Positions 1-6,070 of a stretch of 7,734 nt of DNA are shown here, piece by piece. Location: the NCBI GenBank assembly GCA_024699205.1, contig JAILQA010000408.1, forward strand, positions 1 through 7,734, given 5' to 3'. Under the pieces are notes generated by a model. That model searched no databases, was not told where the DNA came from, and worked only from the letters and a program-made list of their open reading frames with translations. This DNA is from Treponema sp. Lineage in GTDB: Bacteria; Spirochaetota; Spirochaetia; Treponematales; Treponemataceae. The position numbers and the translations under genes were made by a program. Each line of letters begins with the position of its first letter. Within the stretch, counting starts at the first letter, position 1.

Positions 1-2
1 TG

Positions 3-251
3 ATGATTATGTGTCAGATGAATGTTTTAGAGGCAAAGACCAATTTTTCTAAGATTATTGCAATGCTGGAGCGCAAGGAAGAAAAAGAAGTGATTGTGGC
101 ACGGGCAGGTAAACCGGTGGTAAAAATTGTTTGGATTGAACAGGAAGATATTTCAAAAAGAATTGGAATTGCAAAAGGGAAATTCACTATTCCAGATGAT
201 ATTGATGAATGCAACGACGAAATTGCCCGAATGTTTGGAATAATCGAATAG
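3..251 (+). CDS. Phd/YefM-type antitoxin of a type II toxin-antitoxin pair
   Basis: This protein of up to 82 residues has the Phd/YefM pattern: NVLEAKTNFSKII near the N-terminus (small DNA-binding fold), then EEVIVARAGKPVVKIV-like strand residues at about 27-44. It ends in an acidic, probably toxin-binding tail (about 50-82) containing GKFTIPDDIDE. In this family the N-terminal part binds the operon's own promoter and the tail neutralises the cognate toxin. The PIN toxin gene follows 13 bases after the stop, which is the usual antitoxin-first order. In-frame ATGs lie at 3, 9 and 18. The homologous block begins at the third, but no ribosome binding site is visible because the window starts here, so the start is undecided and could even lie upstream. 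The promoter and operator are outside the window. The family assignment is firm; the partner toxin's identity comes from context. Confidence 0.85.
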   Translation: MIMCQMNVLEAKTNFSKIIAMLERKEEKEVIVARAGKPVVKIVWIEQEDISKRIGIAKGKFTIPDDIDECNDEIARMFGIIE

Positions 252-264
252 AAGGAGAAAATGT

Positions 265-672
265 ATGAGACGAAATGACGTTTTACTTGATACCCATATA
301 ATAATATGGGCAATGCTTAATGATTCACGACTAAATGATAAAATGCTTAAAGTTATTTTAAATCCAGAAAACAGGATTTTTTACAGCATTGCCTCCATGT
401 GGGAAGTTCAGATTAAATATGCCTTAAAAAAAATGCCTATTTCTGGAATAGAGTTTATGCATTACTGTGAGCAGTCCGGTTATCACAAACTCCCGATAGA
501 TGATTCCCATATCTGTGAGCTTGCAGGGCTAGTGCGAGATGAATCTGCACCTCCCCACAATGATCCTTTTGACCGCATAATGCTTTCACAGGCAAAAGCT
601 GAAGGTTTTATTTTTCTGACACACGATCCTTTTTTCCGTGCTTATAATGAACCTTGCGTGATTGAAGCATAA
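265..672 (+). CDS. PIN-domain toxin (VapC-like ribonuclease)
   Basis: The 135-residue protein is a complete PIN domain. The acidic metal-binding residues are in the expected order: D9 in LLDTHIIIWA, E47 in SMWE, D100 and D103 in HNDPFDRIML, and D121 in THD. VapC-type PIN toxins are Mg-dependent ribonucleases that stop translation by cutting tRNA or rRNA; the target here cannot be read from sequence. The H-x-D-PFDR variant is typical of PIN toxins paired with Phd-like antitoxins. The start at 265 is preferred because AAGGAG at 252-257 sits 7 bases upstream; the ATG at 261 is in another frame and soon meets a stop. The gene is co-transcribed with the antitoxin just upstream. It looks intact, with no missing catalytic residue, so the pair is probably functional. 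Confidence 0.9.
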   Translation: MRRNDVLLDTHIIIWAMLNDSRLNDKMLKVILNPENRIFYSIASMWEVQIKYALKKMPISGIEFMHYCEQSGYHKLPIDDSHICELAGLVRDESAPPHNDPFDRIMLSQAKAEGFIFLTHDPFFRAYNEPCVIEA

Positions 673-720
673 AAAAATCCGCCGAAGCAAGTTCTTAGAA
701 AAATATCATGCTACGGCGGA
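671..720 (-). terminator. Intrinsic terminator of the lipoprotein transcript
   Basis: On the minus strand a stem forms from bases 714-720 with 678-684 (TCCGCCG against CGGCGGA, perfect). After one A-A mismatch it continues with 709-712 pairing 686-689. The loop is 19 bases (690-708), and the stem is followed by seven Ts (677-671). It lies 22 bases beyond the lipoprotein stop. Read on the plus strand the hairpin has no T tail, so it is directional. Its T tail overlaps the toxin stop codon, so the two convergent genes end back to back. The long loop is slightly unusual. Confidence 0.8.
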
Positions 721-742
721 AAACTGTCATAGGAGAAAGTTT

Positions 743-3355
743 TTATTTATAGTAAATTGCTGCAATCTGGAAGTTATAATTTGCCATTTGTAAATTAAAA
801 CTTAAAGAATCAACCTTTGACCAGTCAGAAATTGCTTCTTTTTCGTATGCAGCCCAGAAAGAAGAGTTTGTTGCTGAGTATGTTTTAAATTGTGTGTCAT
901 CACTTGGAATAAAATTGTATGTTTCTACTCCTTCTTCTCCAGATAATAATAGAATTTTCAAATCGCTGTAAGAGGATGGATCAATTTCGCTTTTTCCTTT
1001 AATTACCATATATAAAGTTTTATCTTTTAAATCTATTGGTTCATCAAAAGTAATTTTTGCTGAACAATAATTTGCTTCTCCAGAAGTTTCAAAACTCAAT
1101 ACTTTTCCGTAAGTTTCATCTTCAACAATTTTTGCCGAGTAAGCCCAAGACGGTGCTGTAAAGTTTTGTGGAAGACTTAAATCCGATAAGTTATAAGAAT
1201 TAAAAATTGCTACTGCATCCTCTGGAACTGGATTTGTAAAGTTTTCAGGATCATCATCCTGTGAAGTGACACTAACTTTTTTCTGTGCTGAATAAATACC
1301 ATCCAATTCAAAACGAGTGTCTGGATAAGCTTTCAAATAGAAAACAGGTGTTGCATATCCAGCATATTCATAATTGTGCTTAGTCCAATCACTAGCAGTA
1401 GGTTTGTTGTCCCAATTATTATATGCAAAACCATTTTTCGCATCAAAAAGTGAATTTTTATCTTCATCAACTGGTTCAAGTAAATCTAAACTCTTTGCGC
1501 TTACCCACCAGGTAGTATTGCTCCAGTTTGTTTTTCCAAGTATTGCAATAAATTCTACAAACGCCTCTTTAAACATAGATGGATCTAAAATAACTTCGGA
1601 TGCAGAATTTATATTTATGTTATATTTTCCTCCGAAATAATAAGGCTGATTATCAAAATATTCTATATCAAATGAAGAATCTATAAGAGGCATAGGGTTA
1701 ATGATTTTTGTATAATCAATACCACCACCTGCCTTACATTCCAACTGTTCTTCTTTACGGGCACCTGTAACTTCATCAACAAATGAAATCTTCAGGGTAT
1801 AAGTTTCTCCCTTAGTAGTCAAAGGATAAACATAATTCTTTTTTCCTGCCTCAATATTCTCGTTCGTAATGGATATCTTAGCGTTACCAAATATATTGAT
1901 AGAATTTCCACTATCTTTCTTAATTTTAAGACCGTCTGCAAGTGTAATTTTAATTCCCTCGCTGGTTCCTTTTATAGAAAAATATTCACCTTTTGCTTCT
2001 GTTCCAACGCTTTCAGAAACAAATTTAGCAGGGCCATCAGGAGTTGCATCACCGACATCGTACCACATACAAAGGCTGATGCCTTCGATTGGATTTTCTG
2101 TCAAGGTGATTGAAATGCTTGACTGGAAAAGTTCTCCTGCCTTTAAATCTTTTGCAATTGTGTAAGCTGTAAGATTATCAAAGTCTACTTCACAAAGCTC
2201 TTTCCACCAGTCTACAGATGCGGTATTTTCAACCAGGCGGCAGTAAACATTTTTAATGTCAACATCAGGAATTGAACTCCAGGAAATATTTACGATATCA
2301 CCTTTCTGAGGGAAATCATTACCCCAGACATCTGTTAAATCAATGGTTTTTTCGTAGTTTGAAACCTTTGTCATGTCCTGTTTGCCGTCAACCCATGGGT
2401 GATTTGCTTCAAGTTCAATTTTAGAGAAATCGTCATAATCATTAAGTACAATATTCTTTGTTGATTCATGAGGTACAAAAGTATATCGCATCTGGTCTGA
2501 CCAAAGTGAGGCAATTTCAAACTCTGTATTACTGAATTCCTTGAGTTTGAATATTGTTTTGAAAAGACCGCAGTACTGATAGTGGTATTTTATCCAGTCT
2601 TCTGATGTAATTTCCCTATTCGGATAAATAAAATCGAATCCTGCTTTTGCCTTTGCAAGAATGGTAGTAAAATCTTCAGAAAGATAATCAAAGCTTACAT
2701 CTGTACCTGCAGCATATTTTGAGTTTTTCCATTCTGTCTGGCCAAGAAGAATTTGAAAATCAGATTTTGCAGATGCGAGTACTGATTTGTCTTTGATAAA
2801 GTCTGATAAAGAATTGATAGGTGTTTCAAGTTTTCCTGAAAAAAGTTCTTCTTCGGCTGAAAAACTTACAGTTAATTTTGATTCATAAGCGTTATTCATG
2901 TTGAATAATGTGTTAAAATCCAAACCACCACCGGCTTTACATTTTAAAGTTTCTTTCTTCCAGTTATAGGTTTTTCCACCGTCTTCCGAAATGAATGCGC
3001 CAAAAATAAAATCATAAGTCTTACCTTTGTCTACAAAAGGAAAAATGTATTCTTTTCTTCCGCTGTCAATATCCTCAGAAGTGATGTTCATGTTGAATGG
3101 GATTCCTTCTATCCAGAAATGGCTGCCCGATTCTTTTTGAATCTTAACTCCTTCTGCGAGCGTAACTTTAAGACCTTTGCTGTCTTCTTTGATGGAAAAA
3201 TACTTTCCTGAAGCACTGTCTGGTTGTGAATCAACAGGTTTTTGTGGATCAACCGGTGTTGATTTTGGTCCGTCAGGACTTGGACAGCCTGTCAGGGCAA
3301 TGATGAATGCAGCGGTCATAGCAAGCATTCCCTTTAATAAATGCGTTTTTTTCAT
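743..3355 (-). CDS. Large two-module surface lipoprotein, function unknown
   Basis: The 870-residue product starts with a type II signal peptide: MKK, a hydrophobic core at about 10-21, and lipobox L21-T-G-C24, so C24 would be lipidated. A proline-rich linker (25-48) follows. Residues about 50-300 and 456-698 are diverged copies of one module; a middle segment (about 303-446) and a C-terminal beta-rich domain (about 703-870, ending FQIAAIYY) complete it. The C-terminal part resembles carbohydrate-binding-like beta-sandwiches in style, but I do not recognise a specific family and no catalytic motif is visible. The start at 3355 is chosen because AAGGAG (bases 3361-3366) lies 5 bases upstream and the signal peptide begins there; an in-frame ATG at 3397 would put MLFFIRRYYRQ before it and lies inside a terminator stem. 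A small hairpin (3367-3381, stem GCCG/CGGC) sits next to the ribosome binding site. It is probably anchored in the outer or cytoplasmic membrane and could bind glycans or host or plant polymers (inference). Confidence 0.85.
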   Translation of the reverse strand: MKKTHLLKGMLAMTAAFIIALTGCPSPDGPKSTPVDPQKPVDSQPDSASGKYFSIKEDSKGLKVTLAEGVKIQKESGSHFWIEGIPFNMNITSEDIDSGRKEYIFPFVDKGKTYDFIFGAFISEDGGKTYNWKKETLKCKAGGGLDFNTLFNMNNAYESKLTVSFSAEEELFSGKLETPINSLSDFIKDKSVLASAKSDFQILLGQTEWKNSKYAAGTDVSFDYLSEDFTTILAKAKAGFDFIYPNREITSEDWIKYHYQYCGLFKTIFKLKEFSNTEFEIASLWSDQMRYTFVPHESTKNIVLNDYDDFSKIELEANHPWVDGKQDMTKVSNYEKTIDLTDVWGNDFPQKGDIVNISWSSIPDVDIKNVYCRLVENTASVDWWKELCEVDFDNLTAYTIAKDLKAGELFQSSISITLTENPIEGISLCMWYDVGDATPDGPAKFVSESVGTEAKGEYFSIKGTSEGIKITLADGLKIKKDSGNSINIFGNAKISITNENIEAGKKNYVYPLTTKGETYTLKISFVDEVTGARKEEQLECKAGGGIDYTKIINPMPLIDSSFDIEYFDNQPYYFGGKYNININSASEVILDPSMFKEAFVEFIAILGKTNWSNTTWWVSAKSLDLLEPVDEDKNSLFDAKNGFAYNNWDNKPTASDWTKHNYEYAGYATPVFYLKAYPDTRFELDGIYSAQKKVSVTSQDDDPENFTNPVPEDAVAIFNSYNLSDLSLPQNFTAPSWAYSAKIVEDETYGKVLSFETSGEANYCSAKITFDEPIDLKDKTLYMVIKGKSEIDPSSYSDLKILLLSGEEGVETYNFIPSDDTQFKTYSATNSSFWAAYEKEAISDWSKVDSLSFNLQMANYNFQIAAIYYK
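1262..1990 (-). repeat. Lipoprotein module, copy 2 (protein residues about 456-698)
   Basis: This is the second copy of the module. The matching landmarks are GEYFSIK at 456, CKAGGG at 540, AILGKTNWSNT at 604, ASDWTKHNYEYAG at 654 and TRFELDGIYSAQ at 679. It is separated from copy 1 by a distinct ~150-residue segment and followed directly by the C-terminal beta-rich domain. The CKAGGG motif is identical in both copies and may mark a structural turn or ligand site. Confidence 0.8.
2456..3208 (-). repeat. Lipoprotein module, copy 1 (protein residues about 50-300)
   Basis: This is the first copy of an internal protein duplication. Landmarks in order are GKYFSIK at 50, CKAGGG at 139, ILLGQTEWKNS at 202, SEDWIKYHYQYCG at 251 and TEFEIASLWSDQ at 277. 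The same landmarks recur in the same order and at similar spacing in copy 2. The copies are clearly diverged, so the duplication is old rather than a recent DNA repeat. Confidence 0.8.
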
Positions 3356-3385
3356 AAAATCTCCTTGCCGATAATAACGGCGTAT

Positions 3386-3434
3386 AAAAAAAAGCATGAC
3401 GTTAAATCCTTTTGCAGATTTAAAATCACGCTTT
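3386..3434 (-). terminator. Intrinsic terminator inside the lipoprotein leader (possible attenuator)
   Basis: On the minus strand AAAGCGTGA (3434-3426) pairs with TCATGCTTT (3399-3391) with one G-T wobble. After a 2x2 internal loop, TTAAATC (3423-3417) pairs with GATTTAA (3408-3402). The loop is 8 bases, and eight Ts (3393-3386) complete the stem and tail. This is a strong intrinsic terminator by form. It stands between the promoter at 3496-3524 and the lipoprotein start at 3355, so a transcript stopped here would be only about 100 bases long. It could regulate the lipoprotein by attenuation, or end a small RNA or mini-gene. Confidence 0.75.
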
Positions 3435-3472
3435 TATTTACAAAAAAAATATATCTCTGAAAACTTTTTCAT
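3434..3472 (-). CDS. Putative 12-residue leader peptide upstream of the lipoprotein
   Basis: A short ORF, MKKFSEIYFFCK then TAA, begins 7 bases after AAGGGAG (bases 3480-3486 read on the minus strand). It is the first ATG after the predicted transcription start near 3489. Its stop codon lies at the base of the intrinsic terminator stem. The arrangement of promoter, ribosome binding site, mini-ORF, terminator and structural gene is that of a leader-peptide attenuator. The peptide has three Phe and one Tyr among 12 residues but no run of a single amino acid as in classic amino-acid operon leaders, and the downstream gene is not biosynthetic. Twelve codons can be open by chance; the support is the ribosome binding site and the layout. 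Confidence 0.35.
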   Translation of the reverse strand: MKKFSEIYFFCK

Positions 3473-3495
3473 GATAACTCTCCCTTACATATAAT

Positions 3496-3524
3496 ATTTT
3501 AGCATACTGGACTTTACTGTTCAA
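3496..3524 (-). promoter_or_regulatory. Promoter of the leader ORF and lipoprotein
   Basis: On the minus strand TTGAAC (3524-3519) and TAAAAT (3501-3496) are separated by exactly 17 bases, a good sigma-70-type match. Transcription would begin near 3489, just ahead of the ribosome binding site of the 12-codon ORF and about 135 bases before the lipoprotein start. Confidence 0.6.
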
Positions 3525-3591
3525 GTAATTCTTTGTTATATATAGCTTTGGGTTTGCAGACAGCCTTTTTCCTCAGAGTTTCATACAATTT

Positions 3592-3621
3592 TTAACACTT
3601 TTGCTTCATTGAAAATAATAT
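3592..3621 (+). promoter_or_regulatory. Candidate promoter of the MFS transporter gene
   Basis: TTAACA (3592-3597) and TAATAT (3616-3621) with an 18-base spacer would give a start near 3628 and a 16-base leader. A perfect TATAAT at 3637-3642 lies only one base before the ATG and has no -35 at normal spacing, so it is probably not the working -10. The rest of the 3525-3643 stretch shows no convincing structure. Confidence 0.3.
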
Positions 3622-3643
3622 TGAAATCGGCAATAGTATAATT

Positions 3644-4897
3644 ATGCTTACCTTACTTCTTGTAATTATATATATTGCTTTTATTTCGCTGGGGCTGCCG
3701 GATTCGGTTTTGGGAGCTGCCTGGCCTTCGATGTTTGAAGTTCTTGGAGTTCCGGTTGGATATGCCGGGATTATTACAATGATTATTGCGGGGTCAACGA
3801 TTATTTCTTCGCTGGCAAGCAATTTTCTTAATAAAAAGCTTGGTACAGGGCGGGTGATGGTGATTTCGGTTGCCATAACTGCGACTGCTTTGTTTGGTTT
3901 TTCTATTTCTTCTAAGTTCTGGCATTTGTGTCTGATTGGTATTCCTTACGGGCTGGGAGCTGGAAGTGTAGATGCATCGCTTAATAATTATGTTGCCCTT
4001 CATTATAAGCCTCGTCACATGAGCTGGCTTCATTGCTTTTGGGGCGTAGGAACAATGATTGGTCCTATAGTCATGAGCCGATTTATTGCAGGCGGTGGAG
4101 TTTGGACTCAGGGCTATAGAGCAATTTCTATTTTTCAGGTGATTTTGACGGGCATTTTGCTATTATCGCTCCCCTTGTGGAAAAAGGCCGAGCAGGGGCG
4201 TTGCGGGGAAACTGTTTCCCCGCTGGAAGGGGTAGCGGAAGACGTTGTTCAGACAACGGCTGAAGCGAGGGGGAGACTTCCCCCTTCTGAAGAAAAAAAA
4301 TCAAACAGCGATGTGACCTTAAAATCAGTTGTAAAGATTCCGGGAGTACTTTCTGCCGTACTTGCCTTTTTATGCTACTGTGCAATAGAAGCGACAACGG
4401 GATTCTGGGCAACAACTTACATGGTTTTTGCGCGTGGAATAGACATAAACCTTGCAACTTCCTGGGCTATGCTCTTCTTTATAGGAATTACGGTCGGAAG
4501 ATTTTTGAACGGATTTATTTCTGAAAGATTCGGCGATAAAAATATGATTCGTGTTGGGGCTGGAATAATTTTTGTGGCTTTAGTTTTGATGACGCTTCCA
4601 ATTTCTAATAAATGGATTGTTCTTTCGGTCTTTGTGCTTGCGGGGCTTGGCTGTGCACCTATTTATCCCTGTATGATTCATGCTACCCCGATTAGATTCG
4701 GTAAAGAAAACTCACAGGCTCTGATTGGATTACAGATGGCCTGTGCATATTCTGATTCGACTTTTTGTCCGCCGATTTTTGGAATCATCGTTCAGAAGCT
4801 TTCTATCAAGTTACTCCCATTTTACGGACTGCTTTTTGTAATTTTCCTGATTATCTTTACGGAAAATCTTAATAAAAAGACAAAGATAATAAAATAA
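3644..4897 (+). CDS. MFS transporter, FucP (fucose permease)-like
   Basis: The 417-residue membrane protein has two six-helix halves (about 1-178 and 233-405) joined by a cytoplasmic loop, the MFS layout. Features such as GLPDSVLGAAWPS at 17-29, NNYVALHYKP at 114-123, the following WLHCFWGVGTMIGP (128-141), and RFLNGFISERFGDK in the second half are of the FucP/sugar-permease type of MFS proteins. It probably imports or exports a sugar or other small solute by proton symport; the substrate is not readable. Residues about 185-215 in the central loop are encoded by a GC-rich palindromic block that looks inserted (separate entry). The ATG at 3644 has no visible ribosome binding site, unlike most neighbours, and no better in-frame start exists, since the first helix begins at once. 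The gene stands alone, convergent with the Sel1 gene. The MFS call is firm; the subfamily is moderately sure. Confidence 0.85.
   Translation: MLTLLLVIIYIAFISLGLPDSVLGAAWPSMFEVLGVPVGYAGIITMIIAGSTIISSLASNFLNKKLGTGRVMVISVAITATALFGFSISSKFWHLCLIGIPYGLGAGSVDASLNNYVALHYKPRHMSWLHCFWGVGTMIGPIVMSRFIAGGGVWTQGYRAISIFQVILTGILLLSLPLWKKAEQGRCGETVSPLEGVAEDVVQTTAEARGRLPPSEEKKSNSDVTLKSVVKIPGVLSAVLAFLCYCAIEATTGFWATTYMVFARGIDINLATSWAMLFFIGITVGRFLNGFISERFGDKNMIRVGAGIIFVALVLMTLPISNKWIVLSVFVLAGLGCAPIYPCMIHATPIRFGKENSQALIGLQMACAYSDSTFCPPIFGIIVQKLSIKLLPFYGLLFVIFLIIFTENLNKKTKIIK
4196..4288 (+). repeat. GC-rich palindromic element inserted in frame in the MFS gene
   Basis: This 93-base block (57 G or C by my count) interrupts AT-rich coding sequence at the loop between the two MFS halves. 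It holds three hairpins: 4203-4223 (9-bp perfect stem GCGGGGAAA/TTTCCCCGC, 3-base loop), 4243-4258 (6-bp CGTTGT/ACAACG, 4-base loop) and 4268-4285 (7-bp AGGGGGA/TCCCCCT, 4-base loop). GAAGGGG (4226-4232) can instead pair with CCCCTTC (4281-4287), enclosing the second hairpin. The block is 31 codons (G185-S215) and keeps the frame; borders are approximate. The form resembles palindromic repeats known to enter protein genes, such as the Rickettsia palindromic elements. Mobility is inferred, because only one copy is in view. Confidence 0.55.
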
Positions 4898-4903
4898 AAC
4901 TGC

Positions 4904-4948
4904 TGTCGGCTGATTTGTTGTCTAATGATTTTATGTCTGCTGATTAAT
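4904..4948. repeat. Three imperfect 15-base tandem repeats
   Basis: Units start at 4904, 4919 and 4934 with an exact 15-base period and consensus TGTC-N3-TGATTNNN (TGTCGGCTGATTTGT, TGTCTAATGATTTTA, TGTCTGCTGATTAAT). They fill the short gap between the convergent MFS and Sel1 genes, and the last unit contains the Sel1 stop codon. No intrinsic terminator is visible in this gap for either gene. Confidence 0.5.
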
Positions 4949-5990
4949 TCATACCCAGTTGTTCAAGGCGGTCAATTGCATCCTGGTCGCCCTGTGCGGC
5001 TGCTTTTCTATACCATTCAACTGCTTTAATCAAATCTTGTTTGCAGCCTTTTCCCTGTTCATAAAATGAGCCAGTGTTTGATTGGGCAACAGAACAGCCT
5101 AATTCAGCTGATTTCAAATAATAGTGGAAGGCTATATCATAATTTTGGTCAACCCCAAAACCGTTGGCGTAAATGTATCCTATATCGCAGATTGATTTAG
5201 CTTCATTCTGTTCGGCTGCCAGAGTATAATAGTAAAGGGATTGTTTATAATCTTTTTGTTCAAGATAAGTTATTCCAAGATTATACTGAGCATCGCAATC
5301 TCCATTTTCTGAGCCTTTTTTGAACCAATAGATTGCTCTTTCAAGGTTTGCTTCGGTTCCTCGTCCATATTTGTAGGCAAGCCCAAGATTTGTCTGAGCT
5401 GTTTCATCTCCCTTTTCTGCGGCTATTGAATAATAATCAAAAGCTTTTTTATAATCCATTTCTGTTCCGAAGCCATATTCATGCATGTAGCCAAGTGCTG
5501 TGATACAATTTATATCTTCAAGTTCTGCTCCTCGGCTAAAAAAGTCAAAGGCCTTGTTTTCATCTGCTTCAACGCCTCTTCCCTGCAGATAAAGGGTTCC
5601 GAGATTATAAAAAGAGATTCCATATCCTGAATATGCGGCTTTTTCGTAATAAGAAAGTGCTTTTTTGGGATTTGCTTTTACGCCCCAGCCGTTTTCATAC
5701 ATGATACCAAGATTATTTGCTGAGGAAGCTTGACCTTTTGCAGCTGCTTTTTCGTAAAATGAACGTGCCTTTTTGTAGTCTTTGTCTACACCGTAACCGT
5801 AGTAATAAATATCTCCCATATAGGCAAGTGCATATTCGTTACCTTTAGAGGCTTCGGGTTCAAATAACTTTTTCGCAGTTTCATAATCTTGTTTTTCCAT
5901 TGCTTCAACTGCTAATTCTATTGCTGTATTTTCTGCGAATACAAGGAAAGAAGCCATTAATAATATAAGGCCAGAAATCAATTTTTTCAT
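4944..5990 (-). CDS. Secreted Sel1-like repeat protein
   Basis: The 348-residue protein has an N-terminal signal peptide (hydrophobic 5-18, likely cleavage after VFA at 19), then a helical lead-in (about 22-50). Eight Sel1-like repeats of about 36 residues follow, starting near 51, 87, 123, 159, 195, 231, 263 and 299. Typical units read A-x-x-x-LG-x-xY-x-x-G-x-G-V-x-x-(D/N)-x-x-KA-x-x-(Y/W)-(Y/F)-x-x-AA-x-x-G. The sixth repeat is four residues short and lacks the GxG turn. Sel1 repeats form alpha-alpha superhelices that bind partner proteins; this one should act in the periplasm. No enzymatic domain is present, and the partner is unknown. The start at 5990 is supported by AGGAG at 6001-6005, 10 bases upstream. 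The gene is transcribed divergently from the OLD-family gene across an 80-base gap. Confidence 0.9.
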   Translation of the reverse strand: MKKLISGLILLMASFLVFAENTAIELAVEAMEKQDYETAKKLFEPEASKGNEYALAYMGDIYYYGYGVDKDYKKARSFYEKAAAKGQASSANNLGIMYENGWGVKANPKKALSYYEKAAYSGYGISFYNLGTLYLQGRGVEADENKAFDFFSRGAELEDINCITALGYMHEYGFGTEMDYKKAFDYYSIAAEKGDETAQTNLGLAYKYGRGTEANLERAIYWFKKGSENGDCDAQYNLGITYLEQKDYKQSLYYYTLAAEQNEAKSICDIGYIYANGFGVDQNYDIAFHYYLKSAELGCSVAQSNTGSFYEQGKGCKQDLIKAVEWYRKAAAQGDQDAIDRLEQLGMN

Positions 5991-6012
5991 ATCGTATTTT
6001 CTCCTGAATGCT

Positions 6013-6041
6013 ATTTTAATATATTGATTTATAAATTGGAA
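6013..6041 (-). promoter_or_regulatory. Candidate promoter of the Sel1 gene
   Basis: On the minus strand TAAAAT (6018-6013) lies 17 bases from TTCCAA (6041-6036), a weak -35. Transcription would start near 6006, directly ahead of the AGGAG at 6001-6005. The -35 is the same six base pairs that serve as the -35 (TTGGAA) of the divergent promoter. Confidence 0.35.
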
Positions 6042-6064
6042 GTAAGGGAGATTCGTGCTATAAT
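6036..6064 (+). promoter_or_regulatory. Promoter of the OLD-family gene
   Basis: TTGGAA (6036-6041), a 17-base spacer and a perfect TATAAT (6059-6064) form a good sigma-70-type promoter. The expected start, 6-8 bases beyond the -10, is at about 6070-6072. This coincides with the GTG start codon at 6071, so the message would be leaderless. The AAGGGAG at 6044-6050 lies within the spacer, is not transcribed from this promoter, and is too far from the start to act as its ribosome binding site. Confidence 0.6.
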
Positions 6065-6070
6065 AATCAT

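Noticed and set aside
3545..3575. Possible plus-strand terminator GGTT...AGCC followed by TTTTT
   Set aside because: The stem is only 4 bp with a wobble, and no plus-strand gene ends nearby for it to serve.
4196..4288. CRISPR-like array or RNA gene
   Set aside because: The hairpins are all different, there are no equal repeats with spacers, and the block is translated in frame as part of the transporter.
4128..4457. 109-codon minus-strand open frame across the palindromic block in the MFS gene
   Set aside because: It is a shadow frame with a low-complexity Leu/Pro/Arg-rich product. It is open partly because the palindromic block is GC-rich and short of stops on both strands.
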